The notes: generated by a model not told the origin, from the sequence alone. Positions 8,226 through 16,490 are shown, counted from the first letter of the stretch. The stretch is 64,000 nt of DNA from Mycolicibacterium frederiksbergense (GCF_012223425.1 NZ_CP038799.1:2604001-2668000); one strand, 5' to 3'. Numbers and translations: made by a program.

Positions 8226-9384
8226 CCTGAACGCCGAGGCCCTGCTGGCCGATGCGCAAGCCCGCACCGGGCTCACCGACTGGGGCGATGACACGCTGCC
8301 CGAGCGATTCGCCACCGCGGTGAAGCATCTCGGCGCGGCCGGGATGGATGTCGATGGACAGCACGCCGCGGCAGCGGTGTGCAGCGGCCTGCTCACCTCT
8401 CGGCTGGAGTTCTTCGAGGACCGCCGGCGCCACCCGGTCGCCGACGAGGCGATCGTGGCGCCGCTGTTCGTGACCGGCGAACCGCGCACCGGCACCACGC
8501 TGATGCACGCATTGATGGCCGTCGACCCGGAGGCGCGCGCCCTGCGCTTCTGGGAGGTCATGTACCCGTCGGGCCCGCCCGGACTTGCCGAAGTGGATGA
8601 TCCGCGCCGCGGGTGGGCCGATGCGGACTGGCGTGAGATCAACGCCAAGCTGCCGAAATGGCTGCATTCGCACCCCTACAACGACATGCTCGGTGACGGA
8701 CTACCCGAGGACGAACGCACCTGGGCCTTCGATTTCCGGGTGATGACACCGACGGCGTGGTGGCGGGTGCCGGTGCCGACCGTGGTGCAGGGCCTGCCCA
8801 TCGATGCGGCGGCCCAGTACCGGATTCACCGGATGATGTTGCAGCAGTGCCAGTTCGGCAGGCCGGAGAAAAACTGGGTGCTCAAGGGATTCCACGGCTT
8901 CCGGCTGCGTGAGTTCTTCGACGCCTATCCCGACGCCACCCTGGTCTGGCTGCACCGGGACCCGGTCCAGGTCGCGGCGTCGCGCACCATGATGATGGCC
9001 GACATCATGGACGGCATCACCGGCCCGGTGGATCTCAAGGCCACCGCCAGGTTGCACCTGGACCTGACGCGGGCGAGCATCGCCAACACGATGTCCCATC
9101 CGCTGGCCGACGACCCGCGCATCCTGCACATCCGGTACCTGGATTTCGTCGCCGACCCCATCGAGACGATCCGGCGCTGCTACCGGTTCGCCGGCCGAAC
9201 GCTGACATCGCCGGCGGAGCGGGCGATGCGGAACTACCTGGCGCACAACAACGGCGACCGGCACGGAAAGTTCCGCTACTCGACGGTGTTGTTGACCGAC
9301 ATCGGGGAGGACCTCGACGCCCTGCACGAGGAGTTCAGGCCGTTCCGTGAACGCTTCGGCGTCGCGGTGGAGAATCGGGGCTGA
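8218..9384 (+). CDS. PAPS-dependent sulfotransferase family protein
   Basis: 388-residue sulfotransferase. The 5'-phosphosulfate-binding loop is at about residues 86-98 (VTGEPRTGTTLMH). The 3'-phosphate-binding block follows later (WLHRDPVQVAASR). Family members move sulfate from PAPS to a hydroxyl, but mycobacterial Sulfotransfer_3 proteins often act in catabolic or lipid loci without a proven substrate. The ATG at 8218 overlaps the upstream stop, and the next gene starts 3 bases after its stop. Next to an F420 ketoreductase, a reduce-then-sulfate order is possible but unproven. Confidence 0.87.
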   Translation: MADLNAEALLADAQARTGLTDWGDDTLPERFATAVKHLGAAGMDVDGQHAAAAVCSGLLTSRLEFFEDRRRHPVADEAIVAPLFVTGEPRTGTTLMHALMAVDPEARALRFWEVMYPSGPPGLAEVDDPRRGWADADWREINAKLPKWLHSHPYNDMLGDGLPEDERTWAFDFRVMTPTAWWRVPVPTVVQGLPIDAAAQYRIHRMMLQQCQFGRPEKNWVLKGFHGFRLREFFDAYPDATLVWLHRDPVQVAASRTMMMADIMDGITGPVDLKATARLHLDLTRASIANTMSHPLADDPRILHIRYLDFVADPIETIRRCYRFAGRTLTSPAERAMRNYLAHNNGDRHGKFRYSTVLLTDIGEDLDALHEEFRPFRERFGVAVENRG

Positions 9385-9386
9385 GC

Positions 9387-10184
9387 GTGCATCCCCGCGT
9401 CAGCCTGCATCAGGTGGCCTTCCTGCACGAGAGCACCACGGCGTTTCTCCAGCACTGCGTCGACATCGGTGTGCAGCACGCGACGCTGGTTTCTCCGATC
9501 CTGATGCAAGGGGGTGCCGTAGCGGAGGCCGCAGGGGCCGGCGTGAGCATCGCCAGCATCAACCATCCCTTTGCCGTACAACCGGATCTGGAGCAGGACG
9601 GCGAGCGGGCCACGCAGGCCCTCAACGATGTCATCGATATCGCGGCGGTCCTCGGACAGCCCGATATCTACCTGCTGACCGGTGCGCGGGGAGCGCTGAG
9701 CTGGGAGCTGGCCGCCACACGCTTCGGTGAACTCATCGCGCCCTGCCGGGCGCGCGCCGACACCGAAGGGGTACGGCTGCTGGTGGAGAATGCATCGACG
9801 TTCAACGCCGACATTCACATCGCGCACACCCTCGCCGACACGATCACCCTGGCATCGGGGGCAGGCATCGGCGTGTGCGTCGACGTGCACGCCTGCTGGG
9901 CCGAGGCGGGGTTGAGCGAACTGATCCACCGTGCGATGCCCCTGACGGGCCTCATCCAGGTCAGCGACTACGTGCTCGGTGACCGCTGCGCACCGTGCCG
10001 GGCTGTGCCGGGTGACGGCGCGATACCGTTGCAACGCATCATCGGAGACGCTCTGCACGCCGGCTACCGCGGGGTCTTCGATATCGAGCTGGTCGGTCCC
10101 CGGATCGACAAGGAAGGCGCGCGGGCAGCCACTGCCCGCGCCGCTCGCCGGGTGTCGGACATCCTCACCGAACTGGGAGCGTGA
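9387..10184 (+). CDS. Sugar phosphate isomerase/epimerase-like TIM-barrel protein
   Basis: 265-residue AP-endonuclease-2/xylose-isomerase-type TIM barrel. Candidate metal ligands follow the family order: E in LLVENAST, D and H in VCVDVHACW, and E near the end in FDIELVGPR. The start is a GTG three bases after the sulfotransferase stop. In the family it could isomerise, epimerise or hydrolyse a small polar substrate. Its role with a sulfotransferase and LLM enzyme is not evident. Confidence 0.8.
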   Translation: MHPRVSLHQVAFLHESTTAFLQHCVDIGVQHATLVSPILMQGGAVAEAAGAGVSIASINHPFAVQPDLEQDGERATQALNDVIDIAAVLGQPDIYLLTGARGALSWELAATRFGELIAPCRARADTEGVRLLVENASTFNADIHIAHTLADTITLASGAGIGVCVDVHACWAEAGLSELIHRAMPLTGLIQVSDYVLGDRCAPCRAVPGDGAIPLQRIIGDALHAGYRGVFDIELVGPRIDKEGARAATARAARRVSDILTELGA

Positions 10185-10185
10185 C

Positions 10186-11421
10186 ATGGCCTTCGGCGAC
10201 GGAACGGCAGACGAGTCGCTGCGTGACGCCTGGCAGCACTTCTGTGACCGGCTCAAGAGCGCCGGGGACCTGGTGTTCAAGGACGCCAACCCGGGCACAC
10301 CGCTGCAGCGGGCCGACGCAATGCGTTTCCTGACCCAGAACCTCGGGCAGGCTTTCGACCTCGCCCTGGAGACCCGGGATCCGGCGTTCCCGCAGATCCA
10401 CCAGTTGTGCACGCCCAGCAGGAAACTGGGCGGCGATGTCGCCGATTTCAGCTACCGGCAGGCATGGATCGATGGGCGCCACGAATACAAGATCACCGGT
10501 AGGCGCGGTACGGCGCGGTGGCTCAACATCACGGTGCAAGGGCCCCGGCCGGACAACATTCCGGGAACCGACTGGCCCTCACTGCACGAACCCTTCGGCG
10601 ACATACCCGAGGCGAACATCTTCGGGCATCAGTTGCGCACCGATGATGCGGGAAACTTCGAACTGTTCATCGGGGGTCCCGAACGCGCCGGCAACTGGCT
10701 ACCCACCACGGCGGGCAGCCGAAAGCTGTTCATCCGTGAGGCGTTCGATGCCTGGTCGGAGACACCGACGACGCTCACCATCGAACGTATCGGCATGCGG
10801 GCTCCTCGACCGCTGCCGGACCCGGAATCGATGATCGAGGCAATGGGCTGGGCCGGGGACTTCCTGAACGGCGCGATGCGCGACTGGCCGGAGCACTCGT
10901 GGAACTACTCCGATGGAGTGTGCGATCCGGCTTACCTGAATCGGTTCCCCCCGAACAGGATCGCCGACACCGACAGCGATATGAAGCGGGGCCGGATGGC
11001 CGCGCACATGGTGTGGCAGCTGCGACCCGATGAGGCGCTCATCGTCGAGATGGACAACCATGACGGTTTCTGGGTCTTCGGCATGGGCGGGGTGTTCGTG
11101 GGCAGCATGGACTTCCTGTACCGGCCGGTGAGCTACACGCCGGCCCGCACGGTCGTCGACGGCGATGACGTCGTGCGATTCGTCATCGCCCACGCTGATC
11201 CCGGCGTGCACAACTGGCTGGACACCCAGGAGTTCTCGGATGGCAACCTCACCTATCGGAACCTGTTGAGCAGGAATGCCGCGACCTTCCGCACCCAGCT
11301 GGTCAAGCATGCCGAGATCCTCGACGTCCTGCCCGGCGACACCGTGATGGTGGACACCACCGAACGCGCGCAGCAGCTGCTCGACCGTTTTCACAGCATC
11401 AAACTGCGCTACGGAATCTGA
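10186..11421 (+). CDS. DUF1214-like domain protein
   Basis: 411-residue soluble protein of unknown function. The central and C-terminal parts match the look of DUF1214-type proteins: a YRQAWIDGRHEYKITGRRGT block, GNFELFIGG, and a final beta-rich stretch. Such genes often sit in mycobacterial catabolic clusters with LLM enzymes and sulfotransferases. The ATG is placed 1 base after the TIM-barrel stop. The 3' end overlaps the convergent glycosidase by 13 bases. A binding rather than catalytic role is as likely. Confidence 0.75.
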   Translation: MAFGDGTADESLRDAWQHFCDRLKSAGDLVFKDANPGTPLQRADAMRFLTQNLGQAFDLALETRDPAFPQIHQLCTPSRKLGGDVADFSYRQAWIDGRHEYKITGRRGTARWLNITVQGPRPDNIPGTDWPSLHEPFGDIPEANIFGHQLRTDDAGNFELFIGGPERAGNWLPTTAGSRKLFIREAFDAWSETPTTLTIERIGMRAPRPLPDPESMIEAMGWAGDFLNGAMRDWPEHSWNYSDGVCDPAYLNRFPPNRIADTDSDMKRGRMAAHMVWQLRPDEALIVEMDNHDGFWVFGMGGVFVGSMDFLYRPVSYTPARTVVDGDDVVRFVIAHADPGVHNWLDTQEFSDGNLTYRNLLSRNAATFRTQLVKHAEILDVLPGDTVMVDTTERAQQLLDRFHSIKLRYGI

Positions 11422-12488
11422 CTCTGCTGCGCGGCGATCCAGGTCCGGATGGCCTCGACACCGGGCTTGGCCACCCAGTTACGGTCGAACACGCCCCACG
11501 GTGTCTCGTTGGGGCGGTCGACCAGTGAGTAGATGAACATCGGTCCCACACCGTCCAGCCCCGACCATGTGGTGGCGAAGTCGGTGATCCAGGCGGCCTG
11601 GGTGGCGCCGCTGACAGCCGAGGTCGGCACACCGTATTCCGTTGTCCAGATCTTCTTCTCACCGTCGCCCGCCGACTCCATCAACGCCCGCAACGACAGC
11701 AACTGCCGATAGGGCGTGTTGGCGTACGGCGCTCCCGCCGAGAAGCTGCTGGAGAAATTGTAGGGGTGGAAGGACAGTGCATCGAAGTACCCCTGGGCGC
11801 CTGCGGTATACATCTGGGTCAGATAGTTGACCGGGTTGATTGTCCAGGTGCCGAACGAGAGTCCGGCGCCCAGCACCCCGCCGACCACCGTCGCGGTGGG
11901 TTCGACGGCCTTGATGGCCGTGTAGGCCAGTTTGAGCAGCTCGGTGTATCCGGCGACATTGGGTTGCGGTGACCAGCCGATGTTGGCATTGGGTTCGTTC
12001 CAGATCTCGTAGGCCGCGATCCGTGGCTGGGTGCTGCCCGATCCGTAGCGCTGGGCCAGCTGCACCATGAATTGGGCGTAGGTATTCGGATCGTCAGGTG
12101 CCGCGTTGGGCAGCCAGAAGCCGTTGCGAGAGGCCCAGATCGGTGTGCTCGTCACCGCGCCGACGACGGCGATGCCCCGGGCGGCGGCGGCATCCAGGAT
12201 GCGGTCGGCGACCACCCAGTTGTAGGTACCCCTGGAGGGCTCCATGGCCCGCCAGGGCAGGAAGATCCGGATCTGTTGCACGCCCATCTCTTCGAATGCC
12301 TGCATCGCGGTCGCCAGCTCGTCGGCGGTCATGAAGTACAGATTCGATTCGGCGATACCGAGCGCGGTCGGTGCGGTGTTGACCGGTGCCAACGTCGCGC
12401 CCACCGCGGGGGCGGTCACGGGGGAGGCGAGTTGGGCGGCCACCATGCACAGAACCAGGACGAGCGCGCGAAGCAGGTGGGCGGACAT
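11409..12488 (-). CDS. Secreted glycoside hydrolase (clan GH-A, GH39/GH5-like)
   Basis: 359-residue exported glycosidase. The signal peptide is about residues 1-31 (LLRALVLVLCMVAAQLASPV, then TAPAVGA). The mature part is a TIM barrel with the acid/base glutamate in EIWNEPN and the nucleophile glutamate in TTEYGVPT, the two-glutamate pattern of clan GH-A retaining enzymes. It would cut a beta-linked polysaccharide outside the cell. The ATG at 12488 has AAAGG ten bases upstream and is preferred over a start 30 bases earlier. A 441-base gene-free stretch precedes it. Its 3' end overlaps the DUF1214-like gene. Confidence 0.87.
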   Translation of the reverse strand: MSAHLLRALVLVLCMVAAQLASPVTAPAVGATLAPVNTAPTALGIAESNLYFMTADELATAMQAFEEMGVQQIRIFLPWRAMEPSRGTYNWVVADRILDAAAARGIAVVGAVTSTPIWASRNGFWLPNAAPDDPNTYAQFMVQLAQRYGSGSTQPRIAAYEIWNEPNANIGWSPQPNVAGYTELLKLAYTAIKAVEPTATVVGGVLGAGLSFGTWTINPVNYLTQMYTAGAQGYFDALSFHPYNFSSSFSAGAPYANTPYRQLLSLRALMESAGDGEKKIWTTEYGVPTSAVSGATQAAWITDFATTWSGLDGVGPMFIYSLVDRPNETPWGVFDRNWVAKPGVEAIRTWIAAQQSQIP

Positions 12489-12723
12489 GGTGGCCTTTCT
12501 GGCGCTCCGGTGCAACACGGCGTGTGACGACGCTCAATGTAGGCACGTCAACCACGTTGCCGCATGCCATGATTCGGCCCGTAAACCCGACGGGCGGGGG
12601 TTTCTGCAGAGCTACCGCCCGCCCTCGGCAGGCCGGTATTCGTGCGCAGGCGGCGCAACGCAGCAAAGACCGGCGGTGTCGCCACGGACGCCGCGGGCCC
12701 AGGGCCGGCCGGCAGGACCGGCT

Positions 12724-12739
12724 GTTTGCCACGGCAAAC
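12724..12739. promoter_or_regulatory. Perfect inverted repeat, candidate operator
   Basis: GTTTGCCACGGCAAAC: 7-base arms separated by 2 bases, too tight for an RNA loop, so more likely a protein-binding site. It sits about 235 bases upstream of the glycosidase start, next to the AT-rich pocket. LacI-type sites for sugar genes have a similar shape, but no LacI gene is nearby. Confidence 0.45.
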
Positions 12740-12874
12740 GTTGCATTGCGAATTAATTTGCTGGAGGGTAAAAATGCGCGCAGGTCGCAATGGGTAAAGA
12801 TGCGGCTCAGGCTGCCATGACTGGTTCGCACGTACCAGAAAATAGATGAACCGAGGTCGTACCCGGCGCAGAAC

Positions 12875-12892
12875 CGTCACCCAAACGTGACG
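12875..12892 (-). terminator. Small hairpin downstream of the DapB-like gene
   Basis: CGTCAC / GTGACG arms with a 6-base loop, about 38 bases beyond the stop of the minus-strand gene ending at 12930. There is no T-run, so termination is only a weak suggestion. Confidence 0.3.
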
Positions 12893-12929
12893 TCTCCGAA
12901 CGTATTCCGATACCCCGGCGGGTCAAGCC

Positions 12930-13964
12930 TCAGCTGTCGAGCCAGGCTTTCGCCGGCGCGCAGGTCAGCCCGACATCCTTTAGGGTCAGGATGCCGGCGG
13001 GCGCACGCACGATGTCGAGGACGGCGTTGACCGCCGGCATCGCGGTCATGGTGTCCCACTCGTGGTTACCCCACGTCTCGGGCGGCACGAACCGGATCCG
13101 GGTACGCACTTCGGGTTCGCCGTGGATCACGATGTTGTAGTGGTCCTCGTCCAGGTCCCAGTCCGCGTTGAGGTTCTTGGTCAGGTGCCAGACGACGGCG
13201 GTACGCAGGATGGTCTTGCCGCCGAGTGTTGCAGTCCATCCACCGCGCAGTGCGGCGATGGTGTCCTTCTCGATGCGCATCCAGCCCAGGTCGACGGTCT
13301 CGGCTGCGGTGGCGAACTCGATGTCGAAGTCGATGCTGTCGAACTCGTCGAAACCCAGTGCCACGCCCATCCTTTCGACCGAATCGCGGAAGCTGACCAT
13401 CCCCAGCTTGGCGATCTCGATGACGTCGGGGGAGGCCTCCCGCTTGGAAATGCCCAGCATCTCCCATGTTTCGACGGACTCGTAGACCGAGACGTCCGCG
13501 GCCTCGGTGATGGTGATCGACTGCACATCGCGGCAAACCGCGGTCAGGGCGGTGGTGATGGAGTTGGCCCAGCCGGGATGGATGCCGGTGATGTAGAGCG
13601 AGCTGTTGCCGCGCGCGCATGCAGCGGCGAGGGCCGCGCGGGTCTCGCCCTGGACTCCGCCGACATTGAGGAAGAGGTTCGTGCTCAGCACGTTGAGCCC
13701 GCTCTCCAACAGTCTGACGACGTGGTCGACGTCGGCCATGAACGGCGTATAGAGCACGGCATCGGCCTGCAGTGCGATCAGCGCATCGATATCGGTGGTG
13801 GCCGTCACCCCGGTGTCCGGGCGGCCGCACAACTGCCCGGCATCGGTACCGGCCTTCTCCTCGGAGAAGGCGTACACACCGGCGAGTTCGAGGCGGGGGT
13901 CATCGAGAACGCCACGCAGGCTGAGCTTTCCCACCTTGCCGGTGGTCCATTGGATGACGCGCAT
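12930..13964 (-). CDS. Dihydrodipicolinate reductase-like NAD(P)-binding dehydrogenase
   Basis: 344-residue protein with a Rossmann N-terminus (MRVIQWTTGKVGKLSLRGVL) of the DapB-like/amine dehydrogenase family common in mycobacteria. These are distinct from true DapB, which is about 250 residues; many lie in steroid or lipid catabolic clusters. The ATG at 13964 follows AAAGGAG. It is divergent from the TetR gene at 14041 across a perfect 20-bp operator-like palindrome, so that TetR very likely controls it. Substrate unknown. Confidence 0.85.
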   Translation of the reverse strand: MRVIQWTTGKVGKLSLRGVLDDPRLELAGVYAFSEEKAGTDAGQLCGRPDTGVTATTDIDALIALQADAVLYTPFMADVDHVVRLLESGLNVLSTNLFLNVGGVQGETRAALAAACARGNSSLYITGIHPGWANSITTALTAVCRDVQSITITEAADVSVYESVETWEMLGISKREASPDVIEIAKLGMVSFRDSVERMGVALGFDEFDSIDFDIEFATAAETVDLGWMRIEKDTIAALRGGWTATLGGKTILRTAVVWHLTKNLNADWDLDEDHYNIVIHGEPEVRTRIRFVPPETWGNHEWDTMTAMPAVNAVLDIVRAPAGILTLKDVGLTCAPAKAWLDS

Positions 13965-13989
13965 GCCCGGGGCTCCTTTGTCGAGATAA

Positions 13990-14009
13990 TTTTCCACGGT
14001 AGTGGAAAA
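13990..14009. promoter_or_regulatory. Palindromic TetR operator
   Basis: TTTTCCACGGTAGTGGAAAA: perfect 8-base arms with a 4-base centre, placed between divergent starts at 13964 and 14041. This is the size and location expected for the adjacent TetR dimer(s). The TTTTCC half-site recurs at the paralogous TetR locus near 6425. Confidence 0.78.
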
Positions 14010-14040
14010 ATAACACGGCCCCAGCCGCTAGGTTCGTGAA

Positions 14041-14688
14041 ATGACGACAGGCGCCCGCCGCGGCCGGCCACCGCGCATCGACCGGGCCCGCATCGTCGCG
14101 GCGGCACGGACCATCGCGCCCGAGGATCTGACCATGCAGGCGGTGGCCGACGCTCTCGGTGTGGACCGCAGCTCCCTGAACTACTACGTCGGTGACCGGG
14201 GTGGCCTGCTGGAGCTGATCGTCGCCGACCTCTTCGACGCCGAGCTGCGGGACTTCGAGCTGCCCCACGATGCCGACTGGACCGGCGTCCTGCGCGCCTA
14301 CGGCAAGGCCCTGCACCGGGGGGTCGTTCATCTGCGGGCCACCGCCACCTCTGTCCAGTTGCGTGGCACGCACAGCCTGGCACTGGCCGAACGTGTGCTT
14401 CAGGCGCTGACGGCGGCGGGCTTCACCGTGGCCGAGGGCGGGCACATCCTGTCGCTGGTGTCTGGTGTCGCCTACACCGCGGCGCGGGATCTCCTCGGCG
14501 GAGAGCAATCCAGGAGCCAGCACACCTCCGAGGTTGCCCGGGTGCTCGGTGAGGCGCCGGCCGGTCAGTTCGCGCTGCTCGGTGAGATCATCGACAACCG
14601 CGCGGTGGCCGGCACGGCCGACGATTTCGAGTTCAGCCTCGACGTGGTGATCGACGGACTGCAACTGCGACTGGACCGCAAAGGCTGA
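14041..14688 (+). CDS. TetR-family regulator (paralogue of the one at 6451)
   Basis: 215-residue TetR protein with HTH at about residues 14-52 (RIVAAARTI, then LTMQAVADALGVDRSSLNYY). It is colinear with the 6451 paralogue through the whole length, including a similar closing segment (DDFEFSLDVVIDGLQ). It faces away from the DapB-like dehydrogenase, with the 13990-14009 palindrome between them, implying repression of that gene and itself. The paralogues bracket the 6.4-14.7 kb block and may sense related compounds. Confidence 0.92.
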   Translation: MTTGARRGRPPRIDRARIVAAARTIAPEDLTMQAVADALGVDRSSLNYYVGDRGGLLELIVADLFDAELRDFELPHDADWTGVLRAYGKALHRGVVHLRATATSVQLRGTHSLALAERVLQALTAAGFTVAEGGHILSLVSGVAYTAARDLLGGEQSRSQHTSEVARVLGEAPAGQFALLGEIIDNRAVAGTADDFEFSLDVVIDGLQLRLDRKG

Positions 14689-14814
14689 GGTGTTGCTGGT
14701 TGCCCATGACCCGGTGACCGGCCGCACGAAAGGTGTTTGCCCAGCACATTTCGGCGTGGTGACCTGCCGTTTCGCGATTGGCATTGCACTTTGAGTCGCA
14801 CTAACTTTCCTAGG

Positions 14815-15810
14815 GTGAAGTCTTCCGTTGCTGGCACCGCCGCGCGGTGGCTGGCCCCCTTCCTCGCCGCGGCGGCCGTCGTCGCAGGCGTTGCGTCCCC
14901 GGTTCAGGCCCCGCAGATCCAGTTGGCCAGTGAGGCCAACCCGCTGGTCGGTAAGCCCTTCTACGTCGACCCGATCTCCAAGGCGATGCGCGCCGCGCAG
15001 AGCAACCCGAGCCCGCAACTCGACTACGTGGCGAACACGCCGCAGGCCTACTGGCTGGATCAGGCCTTCCCGGCGTCCACCGTCGGCGGCACGGTGAGCA
15101 AGCTCGTCGGCGCCGCGCAGGCTGCGGGCGCCACGCCGGTGCTGTCGATCTACGCGCTTCCGCATCGCGACTGCTACAGCTACGCCGCCGGCGGCTTCGG
15201 CTCGGCAGACGGTTACCGGGCGTGGATCGACGCCATCTCGGCCGGCCTGGGATCCGCGCCGGCCGCGATCATCCTGGAACCCGATGCGCTCGCGATGGCC
15301 GACTGCCTGACGGCGGATCAACGTGCGGAACGTTTCGACCTGATCCGCTACGCCGTCGACACCCTGACCCGTGACCCGGCCGCCGCGGTGTACATCGATG
15401 CCGGGCACTCGCGCTGGGTGAGTGCGGACAAGATGGCCGCGATGCTCAACGATGTCGGCGTGGCCCGCGCGCAGGGTTTCAGCCTGAACACCACGAACTA
15501 CTACACCACCGAAGAGCAGATGGGCTACGGCGACGCCATCTCGGGGATGACAGGTGGCTCGCACTACGTCATCGACACCTCGCGCAACGGTCGCGGACCC
15601 GAGAGCGACAGCGATATGGCCTGGTGCAACCCGAAGGGCCGGGCGTTGGGCGTCCCGCCGACGACGGCCACCGGGAACCCGAACGTCGATGCCTTCCTGT
15701 GGGTCAAGCGCGTCGGTGAGTCCGACGGGTCCTGCGGGCGCGGCGAGCCCGGCGCGGGCACCTTCGTCAACCAGTACGCGATCGACCTGGCAATCAACGC
15801 GGGGAAATAG
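14815..15810 (+). CDS. Secreted GH6-family cellulase
   Basis: 331-residue exported glycosidase of family 6 (inverting endo-beta-1,4-glucanase/cellobiohydrolase type). Signal peptide from the GTG at 14815 (KSSVAGTAARWLAPFLAAAA up to PVQA). Family hallmarks: LSIYALPHRDCYSYAAGG with the DC pair, IILEPDALA with the catalytic-acid aspartate, YIDAGHSRWV, and the late CNPKGRALG / DAFLWVKRVGESDG blocks. Upstream TTG codons exist but would put extra residues before the signal peptide. The 3' end overlaps the convergent TetR gene by 17 bases. Cellulases in mycobacteria may degrade plant material or self-made cellulose in biofilms. Confidence 0.9.
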   Translation: MKSSVAGTAARWLAPFLAAAAVVAGVASPVQAPQIQLASEANPLVGKPFYVDPISKAMRAAQSNPSPQLDYVANTPQAYWLDQAFPASTVGGTVSKLVGAAQAAGATPVLSIYALPHRDCYSYAAGGFGSADGYRAWIDAISAGLGSAPAAIILEPDALAMADCLTADQRAERFDLIRYAVDTLTRDPAAAVYIDAGHSRWVSADKMAAMLNDVGVARAQGFSLNTTNYYTTEEQMGYGDAISGMTGGSHYVIDTSRNGRGPESDSDMAWCNPKGRALGVPPTTATGNPNVDAFLWVKRVGESDGSCGRGEPGAGTFVNQYAIDLAINAGK

Positions 15811-16438
15811 GCCCGCCGAACCGTCCGTTGGTCGCGTCCCGGACCGCTCGATCGATCAGTTCGAGTGCCTCCTCCTGGCTGACCTTCTCCCTCTCGACGA
15901 TGACGCGCCGCCCCACGTCCTCATCGATGACCCGGAATGCCCCGACCACCGCGGCCGCGCAGAGGCGGGCGGTGAGATCGCCGTCCGGCAGGCCGAGTCG
16001 CTGGGCGACAACCGGAACGAATCCGCGCTCCATCTCGTCGTGCACCATCAGGTAGGCCGTCCGCAGTGCGGGTTCCTCGGCGGACATGGTCGCGATGCGC
16101 AGCGCGCTGATCTCATCGGCGAGTTCCTGCTCACTGAGCGGATGCTCGGCCATGTCGGCCGCCATGTGCTCGGCCAGTGAGAGTTCGGCCGGCCACCGGT
16201 GCGCCTGGGCGATGAAACGTTGCGCGGACAGGGACAGCATCGGTTCGACGCAGCTTTCCTTGCTTCGGAAGTACCGCCAGATGGTGCGGGTGGAGAGCCC
16301 TGCGGCGGCGGCGATATCGTCACCACTGGTGGCGGAGACCCCACGCTCCCAGAACAATGCGCAGGCATGGCGGGAGACGGCGAGGCGGGCTTGCGCCTGC
16401 TTGGGATTGTGCGTGCCGCGGATATCCTGGGTGGCGAT
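15794..16438 (-). CDS. TetR-family regulator with no normal start codon (ATC at expected start)
   Basis: TetR regulator of about 214 residues: HTH with LFWERGVSATSGDDIAAAAG then LSTRTIWRYFRSKE, and a ligand domain. The complete first helix (KQAQARLAVSRHACALFWER) lies upstream of the first TTG at 16357. Between the in-frame upstream stop and that TTG there is no ATG, GTG or TTG. The codon where a start is expected, 8 bases after a perfect AGGAGG (16447-16452), is ATC at 16436-16438. Either this is a rare ATC start, a start-codon mutation, or a base error. Two tandem operator-like palindromes lie just upstream, one overlapping the AGGAGG. Confidence 0.78.
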   Translation of the reverse strand: MATQDIRGTHNPKQAQARLAVSRHACALFWERGVSATSGDDIAAAAGLSTRTIWRYFRSKESCVEPMLSLSAQRFIAQAHRWPAELSLAEHMAADMAEHPLSEQELADEISALRIATMSAEEPALRTAYLMVHDEMERGFVPVVAQRLGLPDGDLTARLCAAAVVGAFRVIDEDVGRRVIVEREKVSQEEALELIDRAVRDATNGRFGGPISPR

Positions 16439-16451
16439 GGTGAAGGCCTCC

Positions 16452-16490
16452 TGACACTCAGTGACATCGCCACTGTGTCACTAAGTGACA
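16452..16490. promoter_or_regulatory. Tandem TetR operators
   Basis: Two copies of a 15-bp palindrome: TGACACTCAGTGACA (16452-16466, one mismatched pair) and TGTCACTAAGTGACA (16476-16490, perfect). Centres are 24 bp apart, roughly two helical turns, on the same face of DNA. The first overlaps the ribosome site of the TetR gene. They would autoregulate TetR and could control the ClC gene on the other side. Confidence 0.8.

Larger units (their letters stand above)
12489..12929. other. Gene-free region of 441 bases upstream of the glycosidase
   Basis: No convincing gene on either strand. It contains a perfect 7-2-7 inverted repeat (12724-12739), an unusually AT-rich pocket at about 12745-12780 in otherwise GC-rich DNA, a G/C-rich foldable stretch at about 12585-12640, and a small hairpin after the gene ending at 12930. 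It probably carries a long leader or multi-site control region for the glycosidase. I looked for a c-di-AMP (ydaO) riboswitch, seen before actinobacterial wall hydrolases, and did not find its conserved core. Confidence 0.5.

Noticed and set aside
12774..12797. Seven-codon mini gene with a GGAGG site on the plus strand
   Set aside because: No gene follows on that strand, so a leader-peptide role makes no sense here; most likely chance.
12489..12929. c-di-AMP (ydaO-type) or other known riboswitch before the glycosidase
   Set aside because: I compared both strands with the remembered conserved core and found no match; only unassigned inverted repeats remain.
13900..15564. 554-codon open frame antisense across the TetR and GH6 genes
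   Set aside because: It covers two well-supported plus-strand genes plus their promoter, and its translation lacks any recognisable fold.
16355..16357. TTG as the true start of the TetR gene at 15794
   Set aside because: It would remove the first helix needed for the HTH fold, and there is no ribosome site before it, whereas AGGAGG sits before the ATC further upstream.
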